DNA from: an uncultured Anaerolineaceae bacterium
Lineage (GTDB): Bacteria; Chloroflexota; Anaerolineae; Promineifilales; Promineifilaceae
Direction: 5' to 3'
DNA: 27,167 nucleotides
NCBI GenBank assembly: GCA_937967805.1
Contig: CALBTC010000241.1
Location: forward strand, 1 to 27,167
Both the position numbers and the translations under genes were made by a program. This document shows, piece by piece, positions 24,382 through 27,167 of this stretch (its first letter is position 1; each line of letters begins with the position of its first letter). The notes below the pieces were generated by a model. The model searched no databases, had not been told where the DNA came from, and saw only the letters and a list, made by a program, of their open reading frames with translations.

Positions 24382-26277
24382 ATGAACCTCGTTCGACTCG
24401 ACAACCTCACCCACCATTACAGCGACCGCATCCTGTTTGATTCCGTCAACCTGCTCATTAACGAAGGGGACCGCATTGGCCTGATTGGGCGCAATGGCTC
24501 CGGCAAGACAACGCTTCTGCGGCTCATTGCCGGGTTGGAAACGCCGGTCGCCGGCAACATCACCGTGTGGGGCGGGGTGCGCATTCGCTATTTACCCCAG
24601 GGGCCGGAACTACCCTTACAGGCCACCGTGCTGGACTATGTTTTTCAGGGCGACGCGCCTCAGCTCCGGCTGCTGCGGCAGTACGAATCCATCAGCGAAG
24701 CCTTGCAGCAAGCACCCACCAACCGTGATTTGCAGGCTCAATTTGCCAAAATTACCCAAGAAATGGACCGTACAAACAGTTGGCAAGCCGAAGCTGAGGC
24801 CAAAGCGGTGCTGACGCGGCTGGGAATTACCACTTTCCAGGCCAAAATCGGCACGCTCAGCGGTGGCCAGCAAAAGCGGGTGGCTCTGGCGCGCGGCCTC
24901 ATTGATCCTGGCGATTTGCTCATTCTGGACGAGCCAACCAATCACATCGATGCCGAAACGGTGAGCTGGTTGGAGCAATTTTTGCTCAACGCGCCCGCAG
25001 CTTTGCTCATGGTGACGCACGACCGCTACTTTTTAGAGCGCGTGGTAAATAAAATTGTGGAATTGGACCGGCGGGAGTTGGTGACTTATTCGGGGAATTA
25101 CGGCCGTTACCTACACCAACGCGCCACCCGTGAAGAACAGCTCAAAACGGCCGAATCCAAACGCCAGGCGCTGCTGCGACAAGAGCTGGCCTGGCTGCAG
25201 CGCGGCGCACAATCGCGCACCACCAAGCAAAAAGCCCGCAAACAGCGCATTGAGGAGCTGCAAACCATCGCCTACGATAAGGGAGACCAACGCGTCGCCC
25301 TGGCGCTGGCCAGCCGGCGGCTGGGCAAACGCGTGCTGGAAGCCACCAATCTCAGCAAATCGTATGGCGATGTGACCCTGTTTGAGGACCTGGATTTGCA
25401 GCTTGATCCTGATGACCGCATCGGCATCATTGGGCCAAACGGAACGGGCAAAAGCACTTTGTTGGACATACTGGCATGCAAGACTGCGCCAGACAGCGGC
25501 CAGGTAAGCTGGGGCAGCACGGTGGCGCTGGGCTACTACGACCAACAAAGTGAAGATTTGCAAGACGACGCCACGCTGCTCGATTACATCAGCGATCTGG
25601 CGCCGCTCATCCACACGGCCGATGGGGAACGGATAGAAGCGGCGCAAATGCTGGAATGGTTCCTCTTCACCCGGCCGGAGCAGCGGGCCCAAATCGGTAG
25701 CCTGAGCGGCGGCGAACGGCGGCGCCTCTACCTGCTGCGCACCCTCGTGCGCCGGCCCAACGTGCTGTTTTTGGACGAGCCAACCAATGATCTGGACGTG
25801 CAAACATTAACTGTGCTCGAACAATTTTTGGACCAGTTCGAGGGCACGCTGGTTGTGGTCAGCCACGACCGCTACTTTTTAGATCGTAATGTCGATTTCT
25901 TGATGAGCTTTGAGGAGGGCGTGCTGGGCACACGGTATCCAGCCCCGTACGAAACATTTCAGCGGCTGCGCGAGCAAGAAACGGCCGCAGCCAAACCGGC
26001 CGGCAAACCTCAACCATCCAGCAAAAAGCCGGCCGATCAAACAAACAACCGCCCGCGCAAGCTCACCTATAACGAGCAGCGCGAGCTGGAAGATACAGAA
26101 ACCACCATCGAAACGTTAACCAAAAAGATAGCCTCGCTCTCGGCTGAAATTAACGACATTGGCTCTGATTATGAACGATTGCAACCTTTAGTGGATGAAC
26201 TGGAAAAAAGCAAAGAGGCTTTGGAAACGGCCGAATTCCGCTGGCTGGAGCTTTCCGAGATTGCTGAGAATAGTTAA
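24382..26277 (+). CDS. uup: ABC-F family ATPase, Uup-like
   Basis: This 631-residue soluble protein has two ABC domains and no membrane segments. Domain 1 has Walker A GRNGSGKT (36-43), LSGGQ (159-163) and LILDEPTNHID (180-190). The interdomain linker WLQRGAQSRTTKQKARK (271-287) is typical of ABC-F proteins that act on the ribosome P site. Domain 2 has GPNGTGKS (351-358), LSGGE (441-445) and LFLDEPTNDLD (462-472). A Pro/Lys-rich hinge and a coiled-coil tail (about 560-625) match the C-terminal domain of Uup. ABC-F proteins rescue or tune ribosomes; Uup also affects transposon excision in E. coli. The stop overlaps the end of the convergent kinase gene by 4 bases. Confidence 0.93.
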   Translation: MNLVRLDNLTHHYSDRILFDSVNLLINEGDRIGLIGRNGSGKTTLLRLIAGLETPVAGNITVWGGVRIRYLPQGPELPLQATVLDYVFQGDAPQLRLLRQYESISEALQQAPTNRDLQAQFAKITQEMDRTNSWQAEAEAKAVLTRLGITTFQAKIGTLSGGQQKRVALARGLIDPGDLLILDEPTNHIDAETVSWLEQFLLNAPAALLMVTHDRYFLERVVNKIVELDRRELVTYSGNYGRYLHQRATREEQLKTAESKRQALLRQELAWLQRGAQSRTTKQKARKQRIEELQTIAYDKGDQRVALALASRRLGKRVLEATNLSKSYGDVTLFEDLDLQLDPDDRIGIIGPNGTGKSTLLDILACKTAPDSGQVSWGSTVALGYYDQQSEDLQDDATLLDYISDLAPLIHTADGERIEAAQMLEWFLFTRPEQRAQIGSLSGGERRRLYLLRTLVRRPNVLFLDEPTNDLDVQTLTVLEQFLDQFEGTLVVVSHDRYFLDRNVDFLMSFEEGVLGTRYPAPYETFQRLREQETAAAKPAGKPQPSSKKPADQTNNRPRKLTYNEQRELEDTETTIETLTKKIASLSAEINDIGSDYERLQPLVDELEKSKEALETAEFRWLELSEIAENS

Positions 26278-27167
26278 GCGCTTTCTTCTGCAGTCAACTT
26301 TGGCAAACTATCTCCATTTGGCTCAAATTTAGCCGGTGGAATTTTAGGGGCAACGGGCAGCGTGAACTGAAATGTGCTGCCGTTCCCCGGCTGGCTTTCG
26401 ACCCAGATACGGCCGTTATGCGCCTCCACCACCATTTTGCAAAAGGATAAGCCTAAGCCGGTGCCCCGGCGCAGCGGCTTGCCTTTTGCGTCTCGCACCT
26501 GGTAAAACTTGTCAAAGATTTGGTCAGCCAATGATTGCTCTATTCCCACACCGTCGTCGGCAACAGCCACCACTAGCTGGTTGCCAGATCGCCGGGCGCG
26601 CAGCGTAATTTGGCCGCCCTCATCTGTGTACTTCAGCGCATTGCTCAACAAGTTATCCAGCACGCGATCAATCAGCTCGGCATCAAACTCAATTTGGGGC
26701 AAAGAGTCCGGCAGAGCCAGCGTGAGGTGTTTTTTACTGGCCACAATTTGCGGTTGGAAAACGGCCGCTTTCTGCTCCAACAGCGCCGTAATCGAATGAG
26801 GGGCTTGATTGAGGCGCAGCTCTCCCGCTTCCAGTTTAGCCACATCTAAAAGTTGGTTCACCAACTGCAGCAAATCCGCCGCCGAGCGATTGGCCGCTCG
26901 CATAAACTTGTCACGCTGGTTTGCCTTTGCTTCATCTTGCAGCGTTTGTTCTAGTAAATCCAGGCTAAGGTTGATTGTCGTGAGCGGCGTGCGCAGGTCG
27001 TGAACAATCATGTCGGTCAAATCGTCGCGCAATGCTTCGGCCGCTTTAAGCTCAGCGTTGGCCTGGGCCAGCTCCTCCGTGCGGCGCTCAATCAAGCCAT
27101 CGGCTCGATAAACCACAAACAGCAAGACGATAAACAGCGTGCCCATCACCAGGCCGGCTACCCATAA
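26274..27167 (-). CDS. Sensor histidine kinase, C-terminal part (cut by window edge)
   Basis: The frame is open to the right edge, so the N-terminal sensor part lies outside; the codons at the edge (LWVAGLVMGTLF) belong to a membrane helix that continues upstream. After the helix come a short coiled coil (RTEELAQANAELKAAE), the dimerisation domain with the phospho-accepting His in VHDLRTPL, and an HATPase_c domain with N box DNLLSNALKYT, G1 DDGVGI, F box FDKFYQV and G2 GTGLGLSFCK. About 30 residues of tail follow. No response regulator is seen in the window. The GTG and ATG near 27149-27144 are internal codons, not starts. Confidence 0.93.
   Translation of the reverse strand, partial: LWVAGLVMGTLFIVLLFVVYRADGLIERRTEELAQANAELKAAEALRDDLTDMIVHDLRTPLTTINLSLDLLEQTLQDEAKANQRDKFMRAANRSAADLLQLVNQLLDVAKLEAGELRLNQAPHSITALLEQKAAVFQPQIVASKKHLTLALPDSLPQIEFDAELIDRVLDNLLSNALKYTDEGGQITLRARRSGNQLVVAVADDGVGIEQSLADQIFDKFYQVRDAKGKPLRRGTGLGLSFCKMVVEAHNGRIWVESQPGNGSTFQFTLPVAPKIPPAKFEPNGDSLPKLTAEESA

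Noticed and set aside
25111..25803. Minus-strand 230-codon open frame
   Set aside because: It is antisense to the second ABC domain of the ABC-F gene.

Overview
This window is a chromosomal segment that most resembles a filamentous, Anaerolineae-like member of the Chloroflexota. That placement is an inference. It rests on moderately high G+C content, NB-ARC/TPR signalling proteins, an HD-family protein otherwise familiar from cyanobacteria, a two-domain AICAR transformylase/IMP cyclohydrolase of the long eukaryote-like type, and about 37 copies of the octamer palindrome ACGGCCGT. I see no rRNA, tRNA, CRISPR array, insertion sequence or prophage.

Layout. 1-8167 is mostly minus-strand housekeeping and membrane genes: a partial molybdopterin oxidoreductase running off the left edge, a membrane-anchored dienelactone hydrolase-like protein, a TraB-family membrane protein coupled to an ABC exporter, FtsH with its own promoter and terminator, and an ECF-type sigma factor. 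8391-10237 is a plus-strand cell-wall pair (amidase and L,D-transpeptidase) joined by an ATGA overlap. 10238-13789 is the purine block: a structured leader or small RNA behind an extended -10 promoter, then purA and purH, which act around IMP and lead to AMP. 13873-15528 holds a small lipoprotein gene and an HD-domain metalloprotein gene.

15525-22642 is the accessory region. It contains an ATPase/winged-helix regulator broken by one in-frame amber codon. Next comes a self-contained transcription unit for a 45-residue secreted peptide. Then four minus-strand genes read, in transcription order, NB-ARC ATPase with a sigma-like HTH, TIR-domain protein, two-TM protein with a degenerate receiver domain, and TPR protein. 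Together they look like an NLR-type immune or signalling system split over several polypeptides. The TIR and two-TM genes have lower G+C and no ACGGCCGT, so this pair may have been inserted between older NB-ARC and TPR genes. The secreted peptide gene is convergent with the TPR gene, which also allows a peptide/TPR-receptor idea.

22643-27167 holds a DJ-1/PfpI-like protein without the usual nucleophile cysteine, a gene of unknown function with an apparent +1 frameshift, an ABC-F (Uup-like) ATPase, and a sensor histidine kinase cut by the right edge.

All calls come from reading translated sequence and motifs by eye. No database search was run.
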